From assembly GCA_013141015.1 (NCBI GenBank), contig JABFRT010000023.1, forward strand, positions 95,434-159,433: DNA of 64,000 nucleotides, given 5' to 3'. The position numbers and the translations under genes were made by a program. The notes below the pieces were generated by a model. The model had not been told where the DNA came from. It worked only from the letters and a program-made list of their open reading frames with translations, and did no database searches. Numbering within the stretch: the stretch's first letter is position 1; every line of letters begins with the position of its first letter. The stretch comes from Hyphomicrobium sp. (GTDB lineage: Bacteria; Pseudomonadota; Alphaproteobacteria; Rhizobiales; Hyphomicrobiaceae). Shown one piece after another: positions 52,144-61,378 of this stretch.

Positions 52144-54675
52144 CTAGTTCGGGTTCATCGCCCGCAGGAATTGCTCACCTGCCGTCGTCGCCTTTGGTGT
52201 GGTTGCCGTCTTGGCAACGGGCGGTGGAACAAACGCATCAGCCACGGGCGTCGCGCGCACAGCCGGGGCAAGTGGCCGCGGCGGCGGTAGCAGATCGCGG
52301 CGCGGGTTGGCTTTGGCGTGGGCCGCAAGGTCGGTCAGCATCGCATCAAGCAGAGGAGCTGCAACTTGAGCGGCGTGCAAGCTGGTCGCCCACGGTTGGC
52401 TGGTCGAGCCAGTGCCGGCCACCACCACGTAGGAATACGCGGCACCATTGGTGAACTGCAATCCGCCGCTGATCCAGGCGTCCACCGTTGCGTTTGGATC
52501 GCTAGTCACCTGCGTGCCGGTTTTCGCAAAGTGCAATCGCAGATCACTGCGGCGGCTGGCGCACCAGTGGCTCAACGATTTGAGCGTGCCGTGTGACGCG
52601 CCCCCCGTTTGATAGCACAGCGGCGCTTCAAGCAGCGTTTTCAGCAGCGGTGTCGCGCCCCGGCGGATCAACAGGCTCGGGATCAATGGCGGCTGCTGGG
52701 TCTGGGCCACGCCCACTTCGGCGTCGCCTTTAAAGGTGTAGTCATAGGCGCCAATCAGGCTCGGCATTTTGACCGGCTGGGTGCCCCGGCCGATCAGTGA
52801 TGCCAAGATTGCCGCCGACATGTGATGCACGCGGCGTGGCGCGCCGGCGATCTGCCCCATCACGGCGGCGGTTGACGGCGGCGTGCCACCGCTGACGGCG
52901 GCTGGCGGCATTGCGAAGCCGAAGCCGTCGATCAATTTGCGCACGCGCTCCTGGCCAACCAGTGCCGTGCGGTTGACCAGCGGTCCGTTCAGCGAACAGG
53001 CGAACGAAACGATGGCCTTGCGGCCGTGGCGTTCGGTGCCACCTTTCTCGCAGGTGTCGAGCCCGCGCGCTGGCGCTTCGGTATCCACATAGAGACTGTC
53101 TGCCGTGTCGCGGCCCTCGTTGGCAATCGCAATCGCGGCGATCATCTTTCCGGTAGAAGCAATCATCCGGCTCTCAACATTCGGGTCATAAAGGCCGTGT
53201 GCTGGATTGCGCGCGCTGATCGAGCCGAAATAAGGTGCCGTTTCCCCGGTCTCATAATAGCGCACGATGTCGCCGTTGCTGTCGGCGGCAACCACGATCA
53301 CGTTCGGCAGCGCCTTGTCGGCAGAGACCTTCTTCGGGTCGAAGGTGTAGGCTGGATTGATTTTTGATGACCACTTGCCATCAATCGCCGCCATCCCGGT
53401 TTCGATTTTCTCGCGGAACGCCAGGTTCTCGCCGATGTCGAACGTGGTGGAGACGCCCCGCACATAGTCGCGCCACGAGAAGCCGTAGCGCTGCTTCATT
53501 TCCTCGCGGATACCAAACCGCGCTGACGGCAACAACACATTGGCGCGCACAACCGGGTTGGCGGTTGCCCGCTTGACCGACGCTGGCGCGAATTTCTCAA
53601 GCGCCTCTTGCAGTTTCGGGCGCACCTTGGGGTCCGGCGGGCCACCAGCCAGCGCCATCAACTCAAACACGATCTTCTTCTGCTCGGCTTCGTCGGGAAC
53701 GAGCTTTTCAGCGCACGTCCGGGCGCGCACCTCAGTGATATAGCGCCAGCGGTCCAGCCGCACTTCGTTCAGCTTCTCGTTGCCTTCGAGCAGTATGATC
53801 GGCTTGTTGACGGCAGACGCCAGCACGAATTGTTCGGCGGTTGTCAGGTCCTTGGCTTCCTTGCCAAACACGATGCGGCTGGTCACTTCAACGCCGTGCA
53901 GCGGTTGGCCGCCTGTGCGTTGCGCCAGCCAGATGTGATTGGCCGCCCATTGCTTGAGGCGCGTGTCGTCGCCGCCCTTGGTCAGCTCACGATAGATCAC
54001 AGGTGCCAGCCACCATTCGCTAAGCTTGCGCTTGAGCTTGGTAAACCCACCTTCGCTGCGGCTCGGCGGCGTCTTGTAAATCACGCGCGCGAATTGCATC
54101 GGCAGCGTCGACCCGCCAACACCGAGGCTCGGACGGCGCAGCGCTATCGAGCGCGTGATTGTGGTGTAGGGGATTTTCAGCACGCCCGTCAGGTCGATGC
54201 CGAACGGATTGAGCGGACCGCCGAGATATCGGTCCTCATGATAGCTCAGGCACTTCCAGTATTGCTCCGGCACCTCGCGCACCGGTATCGACTTGTGGTC
54301 TGGGTTGGCGGTGTAGTCGCCAAGTTCAATAGCGCTATCGGTGTAGTTGACGTCGCGCAGGCTATCCATGCGCGGATCAAACGTGCCGACGAAGTTGCCT
54401 TTCGGGTCATAGACCGCGGTTGCAAGCCAGCGCTCGGCGTCATAGCCAAGCTTGCCGTGCATGGTCAGCGCGCCGGTATAGCCGCGGATTGGGGCGACCA
54501 CGTAAACCAGCAGAAGAGCGAAGATCAGGTACAGCACGGAAAACGTTGCGACGTGGCGCAGCGGCCCGAGTTTCGGGTTGAATGCGACAGCACGCATCGC
54601 AAAGCGCGCCACGCGGCGCGGGATCACAACGATCATCTCAAGAAGTGCGGTCAACTGCCGCAAGAGCCGTAACAT
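52144..54675 (-). CDS. Class A penicillin-binding protein-like enzyme
   Basis: 843 residues. One membrane helix near residue 50 (FSVLYLIFALLLVYVV). The GT51-type domain is divergent: SYHEDRYLGGPLNPFGID instead of EDxxFxxHxG, GGSTLPMQFAR instead of GGSTITQQ, and RKLSEWW in place of RKxxE. The transpeptidase region has ASTGKMIAA (SxxK), ACSLNGPL (SxN) and FAKTGTQVT (KTG). The tail is Pro/Ala-rich. It probably acts in peptidoglycan synthesis; the altered glycosyltransferase motifs leave open whether that activity is retained. Confidence 0.85.
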   Translation of the reverse strand: MLRLLRQLTALLEMIVVIPRRVARFAMRAVAFNPKLGPLRHVATFSVLYLIFALLLVYVVAPIRGYTGALTMHGKLGYDAERWLATAVYDPKGNFVGTFDPRMDSLRDVNYTDSAIELGDYTANPDHKSIPVREVPEQYWKCLSYHEDRYLGGPLNPFGIDLTGVLKIPYTTITRSIALRRPSLGVGGSTLPMQFARVIYKTPPSRSEGGFTKLKRKLSEWWLAPVIYRELTKGGDDTRLKQWAANHIWLAQRTGGQPLHGVEVTSRIVFGKEAKDLTTAEQFVLASAVNKPIILLEGNEKLNEVRLDRWRYITEVRARTCAEKLVPDEAEQKKIVFELMALAGGPPDPKVRPKLQEALEKFAPASVKRATANPVVRANVLLPSARFGIREEMKQRYGFSWRDYVRGVSTTFDIGENLAFREKIETGMAAIDGKWSSKINPAYTFDPKKVSADKALPNVIVVAADSNGDIVRYYETGETAPYFGSISARNPAHGLYDPNVESRMIASTGKMIAAIAIANEGRDTADSLYVDTEAPARGLDTCEKGGTERHGRKAIVSFACSLNGPLVNRTALVGQERVRKLIDGFGFAMPPAAVSGGTPPSTAAVMGQIAGAPRRVHHMSAAILASLIGRGTQPVKMPSLIGAYDYTFKGDAEVGVAQTQQPPLIPSLLIRRGATPLLKTLLEAPLCYQTGGASHGTLKSLSHWCASRRSDLRLHFAKTGTQVTSDPNATVDAWISGGLQFTNGAAYSYVVVAGTGSTSQPWATSLHAAQVAAPLLDAMLTDLAAHAKANPRRDLLPPPRPLAPAVRATPVADAFVPPPVAKTATTPKATTAGEQFLRAMNPN

Positions 54676-54912
54676 GCCTGTCGCAAAGCCGCTTTATCGA
54701 AACGTCCAACTTGGACTGAGCGGCTAGGGCTACAGTGACTTTGCGGCGTCAAATGCGCCAAAGCGCGGCGGCTTCACGGCCTTATGAAATAGAATGCCGT
54801 GCGGAGGGATCGGCTTAAAAACGCAGAAACAATGCCGCACCGCAAAACGCGGTACGGCGGAAGATTTTCAAAATGCACAAAGTCTGGGACGGACGTGATG
54901 CAGATCAAGCTC

Positions 54913-55005
54913 TCAGAAGTTGTTCATGAGCACGAACACGCCCACGCCGATCGCCGGTCCCATGAGAGTCGCCAATAGCATCATAAAAAATGATTTGGTC
55001 GCCAT
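54913..55005 (-). CDS. 30-residue single-span membrane peptide
   Basis: A short ORF encodes MATKSFFMMLLATLMGPA and continues IGVGVFVLMNNF before TGA: almost one hydrophobic helix with a lysine at the N side. GGGGTAAAGAG precedes the ATG. It lies alone between the PBP-like gene and a long spacer. The clean hydrophobic-helix composition in a non-repetitive stretch favours a real small gene, but nothing further can be said. Confidence 0.5.
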   Translation of the reverse strand: MATKSFFMMLLATLMGPAIGVGVFVLMNNF

Positions 55006-55488
55006 AACTCTTTACCCCGCAGCATAGCCGCTACTGTTGTTACACCATTCAACCCAACGGCCGGATTTTGCCTCGTCCAGCCCGTTGGCATTGCGCAGAT
55101 GTCTAAGAGCCCCCTCTAGGACGCCGCGCCCGGTCACCTCCAAATACGCAAGCGGATTGCGAAGTAACCAGCACCCTGACAATACATGATACGAAAGTGC
55201 TTGACAGAGCGATCTCGCGATTTGTCAAAAAGTCAGTGTGTTTGCTGACACACCCAGTTTACCAGCTCGCAACACTAGGAAATGCTGGCTTAGAAACGGG
55301 CATATGCCTCAAGAAAACGATTGCAAATTAGGCAGTTAGCCCTGCAGGTGGCGGCCCTCGCGATGCTCAATTTGAACGCCGTTAAGCAATTCGGCATCAG
55401 CATTTGTAACAATTCGTGAAATATGATGTGATCGAATCGTGTGGATTTTATCGCACGCAAGCGCGTGCGCGTAGCAATTCAAGAAATT
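55006..55488. other. Gene-less spacer with palindromic sites
   Basis: About 480 bases of lower GC without a credible gene. It contains TTGACA (55201-55206) and TGTCAA (55223-55228) as an inverted repeat around GCGATCTCGC, then GTGTGTTTGCTGACACAC. These could be operator or promoter elements of the genes on either side. Confidence 0.4.
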
Positions 55489-58400
55489 CTACTTGAGGTC
55501 GAATAAGCGCAGTTGCCGCTCATCCTGGCCGCGCGTTTCCGCCGCCAGCTGCTCAATCCGGTCAAACGGCACCTGCTCCGCCGAAATCAGCGATTTGAGC
55601 GCCTTCATCGGCCGCACCAGGCCTTCCTGCACAAGGTGGAACTCACCGACCGTCTGGCCGGGCAAGGCTTGCGCCGGATCGAGCCCCGATTCCGACTGGA
55701 AAGCGGCTTTCAGCTTGCGCAGCGCCGTGTCTTCACGCACGCGGCCGATGAACCAGCTGGTGATCTGGTCGCGGCTCTTATAATCGAGGTCACCCGGCGA
55801 CTGGGTGGCGAGCATCAGCCCAAGTCCCGCCGAGCGGGCGCGCTTTAGCAGCGACTGTAACGGTTCAGCGGTCGCCGGCTTCGAGTTGGCCGGAATGTAA
55901 AGATCGGCTTCGTCGAACATGACGACGGCTTGCAGCTCGTCATTCGGGTTGCGCTGACAGAAGCGCAGCGCTTCCGACAGGAATTGCGAGACCCAGAACA
56001 GAATGTTTTCGTTGTCTCCGAGGAAGCCGGTGTAAATGATCGACAGCCGCGTGCGGTTGGGGCGCTGATATTTGCCAAGCCCAAGCAGGCTTTCCATGCG
56101 CAAGCTTTCGCCGCCACCCTCAAACAGTGCCGAGTTCCTGAGCCGCAAGCTATCCAATTGCGCGACGAGATCGCGGCGCAGTTTGCCCGACGGGTCCATG
56201 CGCTGCGTGCGGTCGGTCAATTCCGGGTGCTCGTCTTCGAGCAGGTGAATAAGATCGCCAAGCGTCACTTCGCTGTTGGACAGCGAGCCTAAGATGCGCA
56301 GTGCAACGGCCAGCACGCCCGATTGTTTCTGGTGGGTTGCTGAATTCTTGAGATGCAGCATTTCGCCGAGCGCTGCCGCCGACAAATTGGCCAGCAACTG
56401 CTGTTCGTGGTCCGGCAATTCGTTGATGCCCGTCGGCAGCAGCGTGATCGAGATCGGCCGCCCGGATGACCGGCCCGGCGTATAAACCGCGACGTCAATC
56501 GCATCGGCCAGCTTTTCGCGTTCGGCGCGCCGTTCGGCGGATTCGCTTTCGTTGGTCCGCCAGACATCGGGGTTGGCATAGCTCGCAAGGTCGCCCTTAC
56601 GGTCAATCAGCACTGCCGGAATGCCGCGCAGCAACAGCTGTTCGATCAGCGACAGGGCGAGCGTGGTTTTACCCGAACCAGAGCCGCCGAGGAACGCCGC
56701 GTGACGCTTCAACACACTCTTGTTCAAGGTCACCGGCCGCCCGCGATTGCCGACTTCGCGGCCCGACAGGATGCTCGACCCATAGGTGCCGTTCTCGTCC
56801 AAGATCACAGACAGCGGCAAATCATCGTCGTTGGCTGGCAGCTTTTCGCCGCTCTCAGCATCGACGGTGGCCGGCGTCTGATCGTCATCGAAGCCCGCCA
56901 TCGAGGCTTGCGGATCATCCATGTCCTTGGAAACGAGACGCGGCACAGGCCGGCCCAACAGATCAAGGCGCAGCAGGTGGACAATCGAGATCAGGCTTGA
57001 AAGCGGCTTGGTGCCTTCCAGCCATTGGTTCAAGCCGGCGTCACCGCGATGATGGGCTGTAAACTCGCGCACCGTCATCATCCGTTCCCACTCAGGGATC
57101 GGCACCAGAAGTTGGCGGCCGCCGCCGTCACGAAATTTGCGGAAGGCTTGCGCGGTCTGGTTCTTTTTGTTTGGCGGGAAGTCGCTCGCCCGCAGCATGA
57201 AGCAGGACTTGCCTTGCATCGAGGTCAGAACTTTATCCAACTGTCGCTTCAAGCCGCCGCCCTGCGTCGGGCGGTTGCACAGGAACACGCGGACGTCGCT
57301 GGCAAACCCGGTGCGGTGGCGGACCGTCAGATCGAAGGCTGGCAAATCATCGCCGAATTCCAGACGCTTGACCGTCACTTCAATGGCCCGGCCCCACTCG
57401 TCGCGGGCCAGCAGCAGCGCGGTCGTTAGCACGTCGACCAGTTCTTTATCATCGGGCGGCATTTCGGCTTCGCTCTCGTTGGCGAAGCGCTCCCACATTT
57501 CGCGGTACTGCAGAGCCGAGATTGAACCGGTGGTTTCCGGTTCCTGGTCTTCGTATCCGGCCGGTTGACCGAGTGCCTGGGCCAGCGTGCTGATGAACGA
57601 AGGGTTGCCGCCGGTGTTGCCGCGCGCGTCCGCGTCATCGCCGTCGGTGGAGGTTGCTTCTCGCAACCGCGTTTGCGCGTGCTCCAACAGGCGCCGCGTC
57701 GAAAGGCCTGCAAACTCCTCAAAAAACTGCGGCCCAAAAAATGCCGACGCATCCGGGAAGCTCAAACCCGCGCCGCTGATTTCCGCCTGATGCGCAATGC
57801 GCCGCGTGATGATCAGCTTGGCTTCTTCAACCGTCCGGCTTTCGCGCAGCAGTACGGGGCCGGACTTCTCAATGCGGTCGATGTAGGATTGCGCTACCAT
57901 TCCGCGCACCTGGCCGTAGAAATCTTCCAGGCACGAAATAATCACAATGGCGTTTGTCAGCCGGTTGGCAATCTGGATCAGATCGCGGACGGCACGTTGA
58001 AAACGCTCTTCGGCATTGTCGAAAAAGCGCAGGTCCTCGACTTGGTCGATGCAGAACACCAGCGCCGCGCGGTCAACCGACCAGACCAGCGCGCCGAGTG
58101 CTGCGATAATTTCAAACGAGCGGTCTTCGCCCGTATTTGGGTCGAGCGCGCATACCGCCTCATGCGCAATCGGCGACAGCTGGCGGCCGTGCAGATATTG
58201 GCGCACCCGCTGATCGATGCGCGGATCGCGGCGCTGCATATAGAGAAGCGCGCGCACGATGTTGATATCGAGTTCGCGGGTCTGGAACTTTTCGCTCGCC
58301 ACGATGTCGTCGGCAAGCCGCATGATCAGACGCGCCAGTTCGGCGTCATCCATCTGTGCGTCGCGCAACTGTTCAAGGTCGGCGGCGGAAATCACTTCAC

Positions 58401-58878
58401 TGTCGAGCACCAGTTTGTTGGTCAGCCGCGACAGCGCGCTATCGCCGAAGCGATCCGGGTCATACGGTTTTTCAAACGAATGGACGAGGCGGCGCAAAAA
58501 GAAGTCGGCGTAGTTCGACACATCCGGCGTCATTTGCGCGTAACCAAAGTACGCGCAATGCGTGCGGTGGCTTTCGGTGCGCAACGCCCGCAGAAGGTGG
58601 GTTTTTCCAGCGCCCGACTGGCCGTGGAACAGCAGAATGCGTTCCTGGACGTGGAAGCCCCGGCCCGAGGTGACGGTGGTCACCAGGTCGTTGAATTTGC
58701 GGCGCGCCTTCGCGTGAACCTCAGGCACGTCGACCGGATCGGCCCGCCAGAGATCATCTTCCCAGGTGATCGAGTGCTCAAACGCTTCGCTGAGCTTGTC
58801 AGGCGCCAGCGGCGGAGCAAACGTCGTTTTTTTCAGAGGACCGCCTTCGACGCCCATTTGGAAACGAATTGCCTTCAA
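55489..58878 (-). CDS. Dual-ATPase protein: N-terminal AAA/ORC-like plus C-terminal HerA-like (DUF87-type) motor
   Basis: 1,129 residues. The N-terminal module has Walker A FHGQSGAGKTHLL (about residue 88) and Walker B ALVFCIDQVEDL (about 276), in the style of AAA_16/ORC-STAND ATPases, followed by a helical region with RRLLEHAQTRLREA. After a linker with FDLTVRHRTGF, the second module has Walker A FLGGSGSGKTTLAL (about 729) with PAVLIDRKGD downstream, Walker B AVVMFDEADLYIP (about 988) and the sensor-like LGLMLATQSPGDLDY, as in HerA/FtsK-type DNA motors. The start overlaps the stop of the preceding gene by four bases. Function unknown; DNA translocation in defence or chromosome maintenance is inferred. 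Confidence 0.8.
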   Translation of the reverse strand: MKAIRFQMGVEGGPLKKTTFAPPLAPDKLSEAFEHSITWEDDLWRADPVDVPEVHAKARRKFNDLVTTVTSGRGFHVQERILLFHGQSGAGKTHLLRALRTESHRTHCAYFGYAQMTPDVSNYADFFLRRLVHSFEKPYDPDRFGDSALSRLTNKLVLDSEVISAADLEQLRDAQMDDAELARLIMRLADDIVASEKFQTRELDINIVRALLYMQRRDPRIDQRVRQYLHGRQLSPIAHEAVCALDPNTGEDRSFEIIAALGALVWSVDRAALVFCIDQVEDLRFFDNAEERFQRAVRDLIQIANRLTNAIVIISCLEDFYGQVRGMVAQSYIDRIEKSGPVLLRESRTVEEAKLIITRRIAHQAEISGAGLSFPDASAFFGPQFFEEFAGLSTRRLLEHAQTRLREATSTDGDDADARGNTGGNPSFISTLAQALGQPAGYEDQEPETTGSISALQYREMWERFANESEAEMPPDDKELVDVLTTALLLARDEWGRAIEVTVKRLEFGDDLPAFDLTVRHRTGFASDVRVFLCNRPTQGGGLKRQLDKVLTSMQGKSCFMLRASDFPPNKKNQTAQAFRKFRDGGGRQLLVPIPEWERMMTVREFTAHHRGDAGLNQWLEGTKPLSSLISIVHLLRLDLLGRPVPRLVSKDMDDPQASMAGFDDDQTPATVDAESGEKLPANDDDLPLSVILDENGTYGSSILSGREVGNRGRPVTLNKSVLKRHAAFLGGSGSGKTTLALSLIEQLLLRGIPAVLIDRKGDLASYANPDVWRTNESESAERRAEREKLADAIDVAVYTPGRSSGRPISITLLPTGINELPDHEQQLLANLSAAALGEMLHLKNSATHQKQSGVLAVALRILGSLSNSEVTLGDLIHLLEDEHPELTDRTQRMDPSGKLRRDLVAQLDSLRLRNSALFEGGGESLRMESLLGLGKYQRPNRTRLSIIYTGFLGDNENILFWVSQFLSEALRFCQRNPNDELQAVVMFDEADLYIPANSKPATAEPLQSLLKRARSAGLGLMLATQSPGDLDYKSRDQITSWFIGRVREDTALRKLKAAFQSESGLDPAQALPGQTVGEFHLVQEGLVRPMKALKSLISAEQVPFDRIEQLAAETRGQDERQLRLFDLK

Positions 58879-60032
58879 TCTTCAACGCGCACGAAGTGCC
58901 AAACCGTGTTCTTGTAGAGGATCTTGCTGTCCTCTAACGCTTTGAGATCACACTTGTCTTTGAGGTCAGCACCGGCCAGCACGACATTGCCGGAGCGATG
59001 GGCTTCAGCGAGCATGCTCTTGAAAGCAACCTCGCTCAGTTCCCACTCGGGCCGCGTGCTTCGAATCGCCTTCCACACCAAAGAGATAAACGCCTTGCGG
59101 TTGCCTGGCCAGCCCTCTGAAACGGGCCGTGCCGCTGATACAACAGCCTCAGAAAATTCGGCCATGTCAGGGCGCACGGCGACCCGCGATTCGGCGGGCT
59201 CAGAAATAAGCGGTGTTTGATCGTTGTCAGGCGTAGGCGCCGGCGCAGCTTTGCGCTTTTCGATTGTTTTTACAGCGGCTTCCATAGCCGGTGTCGAGGC
59301 CAGCCGGCGCAACACGGCGAGCGTCAACCCATCGATGGTCGCGTCTGGTGCGGCGGCGATTTCTGTGGCCAACGCCAGAACAAGCCGGCCGTCGGTCGCC
59401 AGTTCACGCGGCGATTTGAACAGCTGGCCTGCCAGAACGCGCCCGGCTTTGCCCGGCAGGCCCGATCCCTTGCCAAGCCCGGTTTTGATTTTGTTGCCAA
59501 AGGCCTTTTCCAGAGCCACCACGGCCAACCCGGCGCGCAAGCTGGTTGGCGATAAAACCTTATCGACGCCCAAACCGAAGTGGTGCTGCAACACCAGCGC
59601 CGCTAACCCTTCGGCCCGGGTGAACGCCTTGGCGTTGGCTGGCGAGATGATTTTCAAGCCGAGCGCGCGGGCGATCAGGCTTGTGCGGACGCCGTCCCAC
59701 CCGCCATCCGTAATGCGGTACGGGGTGATGAGATCCTCGGCCACGCGCATACCGGCCGCCGTCGCGGTAAGCCTGCCGCGGCTTTCGGTGATCAGCTGTT
59801 GCGATCCGTAAGCGCCAATCGCCAGTTCGGCCGAACGGCGGAAAACCGTGCCGTTGATCTTGGGTGCGACCAGCGGCGCCAGATCGCGCTGCAATTCCGC
59901 GCGCGTTGCAGGTGCCGCCGCGATCCGCAGCAGCACCAGGTCCTCGATCGACAGAATGGGTCTCGCGGACATGTCCTGACTCGCGTCCTGGCTCGCGCTC
60001 GCCGCCGTTTGTTTGCTGGTTGCCGCTGTCAT
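58875..60032 (-). CDS. Partner of the dual ATPase, winged-helix-like
   Basis: 385 residues from the ATG at 60032, with GGAG nine bases upstream (an ATG at 60047 is also open). Residues 25-110 (SIEDLVLLRIAAAPATRAELQ to GRLTATAAGMRVAEDLI) read like a winged helix-turn-helix. The C-terminal 90 residues (FISLVWKAIRSTRPEWELSE to ILYKNTVWHFVRVED) look like a second small wHTH. The middle is Ala/Leu-rich, then Pro-rich. No family name can be given. The 4-base overlap with the ATPase gene means tight coupling, so the two products probably work as a complex, perhaps with this one binding DNA. Confidence 0.7.
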   Translation of the reverse strand: MTAATSKQTAASASQDASQDMSARPILSIEDLVLLRIAAAPATRAELQRDLAPLVAPKINGTVFRRSAELAIGAYGSQQLITESRGRLTATAAGMRVAEDLITPYRITDGGWDGVRTSLIARALGLKIISPANAKAFTRAEGLAALVLQHHFGLGVDKVLSPTSLRAGLAVVALEKAFGNKIKTGLGKGSGLPGKAGRVLAGQLFKSPRELATDGRLVLALATEIAAAPDATIDGLTLAVLRRLASTPAMEAAVKTIEKRKAAPAPTPDNDQTPLISEPAESRVAVRPDMAEFSEAVVSAARPVSEGWPGNRKAFISLVWKAIRSTRPEWELSEVAFKSMLAEAHRSGNVVLAGADLKDKCDLKALEDSKILYKNTVWHFVRVED

Positions 60033-60642
60033 GCCTGCGGTCTCCATAGAAGCGAATCGTTGTGCCCGATCCTAGGCGAAGTGCAGCAGCATCCAAGTGG
60101 CCGCGTCTGACTTGTCCCCGGGCCCCGTTTTTCGCCTTGGACCCTCAAAGCCATCGCACCCGCGTTCCCGGAAGCCGCGGCCCGTGAGTGGCAGAACGCT
60201 CCGCGCTTCATTCCGCGGCTATCCGGGATCTTTGCCGGTTGAGCAATGATCTCGATAGCCGGCGCGAAAGATCCCGGCTCTTGGTGATGCGCGCCGCATC
60301 ACTGCGGCCGGGAATCCGGGTGTGGGGGAGTTGGTGGGTGGCAACCGGCCACTCAACATCTCTGAAACAAGGATAACCGCCCCCCAAACGTCAGGCTTTC
60401 GCCGCGCGGGCGCCCAATTGGCGACACGTTGTTGAGGCGAAGATGAGGGAAGGGCGGGAAGTCAATTCTCGAGGGAACCCAAAGCCTATGTCTCAGAGTA
60501 ACAACGTCGCTGCGCCCCCGCGCCCCGGCCTTACTGCGCACTTGCGAACATCTGATTCGCTTTCCGTTAGCGTTAACGTCCAGTTAACGGATTTGCGGCA
60601 ATGATGATGTCATCCGCACATCGTGTGCCGGGAGTAGCAGTT
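60033..60642. other. Gene-less spacer with palindromic repeats
   Basis: No supported gene. It includes the inverted repeat at 60223-60277 and several GC-rich short palindromes (CCGCGGC twice). The lipoprotein promoter should lie in the last 150 bases, which contain GTTAACG near 60570 and 60590. Confidence 0.45.
60223..60277. repeat. 55-bp inverted repeat
   Basis: CCGGGATCTTTGCCGG (60223-60238) is followed after 20 bases by CCGGCGCGAAAGATCCCGG (60259-60277); the arms match except for a short bulge. It resembles dispersed rhizobial intergenic palindromes. Confidence 0.65.
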
Positions 60643-61311
60643 ATGTATCGCGTCGCGCTCACGGCCGGTCTTGCAGCAGCGCTTGCTGGTTGCAGTCTCG
60701 GCTCTTCCACCATCTCTTCGGGTTTTGCAGAAGATAGCAAAGCCACGGCCGCCATTTCAAAATCGAAAGCCAAAAGCGTTGGCCTCGGCGGCGAACCGTC
60801 GATTCCGCGCACTGGTAACGCCGCTGGCGTGCAAGTGGCGGCGCTCGACAAGGCGCCAACGGGCACCTTCGAAAAAGCGCCCGCCGGCATCTTGGCCGAC
60901 CGCGATTATTCGAAAACCATGCTCGACGCGCAAATGGCCCGCGACGTGATCAATGCCTACCGCAAGGACAAGGGCTTGAAGCCGTTGAAGCTCTCGCCAG
61001 AGCTGACCGAAGCGGCCAAGGCGCACGCCCGGGACCTCGCCAAGTGGGATCGCATTTCGCATTACGGCTCCGACGGCTCAAACCCCTGGGACCGCGTCAA
61101 GCGCACCGGATACAAGGCCCGCCTGACGGCTGAGAACGTCGGCACCGGCCAGATCGATTTCAGCGAAGTGATGAAGGGCTGGAAAGACAGCCCCGGTCAT
61201 AACAAAAATCTTCTGATGACCGACGCCGACCACATGGGCGTCGCGCTCGTGCAAGATCCAAAGAGCGAATTCAAATCCTTCTGGACGCTCGTCATCGGCT
61301 CACCGATGTGA
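60643..61311 (+). CDS. CAP-domain (SCP/PR1-like) lipoprotein
   Basis: 222 residues from the ATG at 60643, with GGGAG about nine bases upstream; the open frame reaches back to 60601. The N terminus has a lipobox LAGCS. After a Ser/Ala/Lys linker, the CAP domain runs from AQMARDVINAYRKDKGLKPL, with AHARDLAKWDRISHYGSDG, TAENVGTGQIDFSEVMKGW and SPGHNKNLLMTDADHMGVAL, and ends TLVIGSPM. The His-Glu-type cavity residues are present. Bacterial CAP proteins are envelope-associated with diverse, often unknown roles. Confidence 0.88.
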   Translation: MYRVALTAGLAAALAGCSLGSSTISSGFAEDSKATAAISKSKAKSVGLGGEPSIPRTGNAAGVQVAALDKAPTGTFEKAPAGILADRDYSKTMLDAQMARDVINAYRKDKGLKPLKLSPELTEAAKAHARDLAKWDRISHYGSDGSNPWDRVKRTGYKARLTAENVGTGQIDFSEVMKGWKDSPGHNKNLLMTDADHMGVALVQDPKSEFKSFWTLVIGSPM

Positions 61312-61314
61312 AGT

Positions 61315-61354
61315 GCGCAGGCGGCCGGCGCGCTCCTTTGCGTGTCGCCTGCGC
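61315..61354 (+). repeat. Variable-stem hairpin repeat, copy 6
   Basis: Outer stem GCGCAGGC (61315-61322) with GCCTGCGC (61347-61354); the 24-base apex starts GGCCGGCGCGCTCC and ends GTGTC. It begins four bases after the stop of the CAP gene. Confidence 0.85.
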
Positions 61355-61378
61355 CAACCAAGACGAGAGACGGAAGCG

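Noticed and set aside
53608..54672. 354-codon + strand ORF opposite the PBP-like gene
   Set aside because: Arg/Ala/His-rich antisense frame; the - strand has intact SxxK, SxN and KTG motifs.
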